DNA of 13,154 bases from positions 1 to 13,154 of the forward strand of contig JAEZKY010000351.1 in assembly GCA_023435985.1 (NCBI GenBank). The letters are read 5' to 3'. Position numbers and translations under genes: made by a program. The DNA is from Bacillota bacterium. GTDB taxonomy: Bacteria; Bacillota; Clostridia; Clostridiales; Clostridiaceae. This document shows positions 12,893 through 13,154 of the stretch, in pieces (position 1 is the stretch's first letter; the number at the start of each line of letters is the position of its first letter). The notes beneath the pieces were generated by a model that was given only the letters and a program-made list of their open reading frames with translations, was not told the DNA's origin and ran no database searches.

Positions 12893-13154
12893 TTATATTA
12901 TAAAAGTGTCAATTACTTCTGCAATAGCATTATTATTATTATCTCTTTCAGTGATATAGTTCGCAATATTCTTTACAGAACTCTTAGCATTTTGAACTGC
13001 AATACCAAGACCTGCTTTTTTTATCATTTCTATGTCATTTTCATCATTTCCAACTGCTATACACTGTTCAACAGAATACCCATAGTATTTAGTTAAAATT
13101 TCAAGAGAAAGGCCTTTATTAATTCCTTTTTTTGTTATTTCTAATCCTGTAATT
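12893..13154 (-). CDS. Cof-type HAD-IIB phosphatase, C-terminal part (partial)
   Basis: The gene runs off the right edge of the window; about 87 codons are visible, ending at a TAA (12893-12895). The sequence reads LEITKKGINKGLSLEIL, then CIAVGNDENDIEMIKKAGLG and IAVQNAKSSVKNIANYIT. G-N-D-x-N-D is HAD motif IV, whose Asp residues bind Mg2+, and the K in INKG is motif III; the G-I-A-V-x-N-A pattern is typical of Cof/YidA-like sugar phosphatases. These hydrolyse phosphorylated sugars or related metabolites in the cytoplasm. It lies upstream of the glycosyltransferase on the same strand, with a 161-base gap that contains no clear terminator. Confidence 0.88.
   Translation of the reverse strand, partial: ITGLEITKKGINKGLSLEILTKYYGYSVEQCIAVGNDENDIEMIKKAGLGIAVQNAKSSVKNIANYITERDNNNNAIAEVIDTFII

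Overview
The window is very AT-rich, uses ATG, GTG and TTG starts behind AGGAGG-type ribosome binding sites, and carries clostridial families: a YvrJ protein, a Spo0E-like phosphatase, a cytoplasmic TPR regulator with a secreted peptide, and a UviA/SigO-like sigma fragment. It looks like an accessory or mobile region of a spore-forming Clostridium. Genes are small, there is a lot of non-coding DNA, and several genes are broken. I cannot tell whether it lies on a chromosome, plasmid or prophage.

Layout. Bases 1-1760 hold the end of a sigma-factor-like gene, a convergent Cys-rich small protein, a ribbon-helix-helix (RHH) protein and a YvrJ membrane peptide. Bases 1877-2773 hold two small minus-strand genes (a two-helix membrane protein and a DUF6547-like protein). 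Bases 3200-4500 hold no convincing gene but are packed with inverted repeats (element A). Bases 4539-5790 hold small hypothetical genes, including a minus-strand RHH gene divergent from a tandem pair of paralogues, the first stopped by an amber codon. Bases 6079-8660 hold a two-gene operon with a Spo0E-like protein and an RRNPP-type quorum-sensing pair (423-aa HTH-TPR regulator plus a 53-aa secreted propeptide), with a divergent promoter that drives a short RNA. Bases 8936-9650 hold element B, an inverted relative of element A. Bases 9704-11285 are a decayed gene split by a 1032-bp insertion sequence whose transposase is frameshifted. The end carries a GT2-GT32-like glycosyltransferase and the 3' end of a Cof-type HAD phosphatase.

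The most striking feature is the pair A/B. Both are about 600-700 bp, in opposite orientation about 4.7 kb apart. Helices are kept while loops have diverged: one hairpin has both 22-nt arms identical with unrelated loops, and a domain-closing helix is GGGGGC/GCCCCC in A but GGCGCC/GGCGCC in B. This pattern suggests selection on RNA structure, so I propose a large structured non-coding RNA in two copies. Its scale recalls the large ornate RNAs (ROOL, GOLLD, OLE), but I cannot assign it to a class, and the transcribed strand is unresolved.

How the parts may work together (inference): the peptide would be secreted, re-imported and sensed by the TPR regulator, which may act at the dyad between the divergent promoters. 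The Spo0E-like protein would target Spo0A~P. Lying between A and B, this looks like a density-sensing, sporulation-modulating module of a mobile element.
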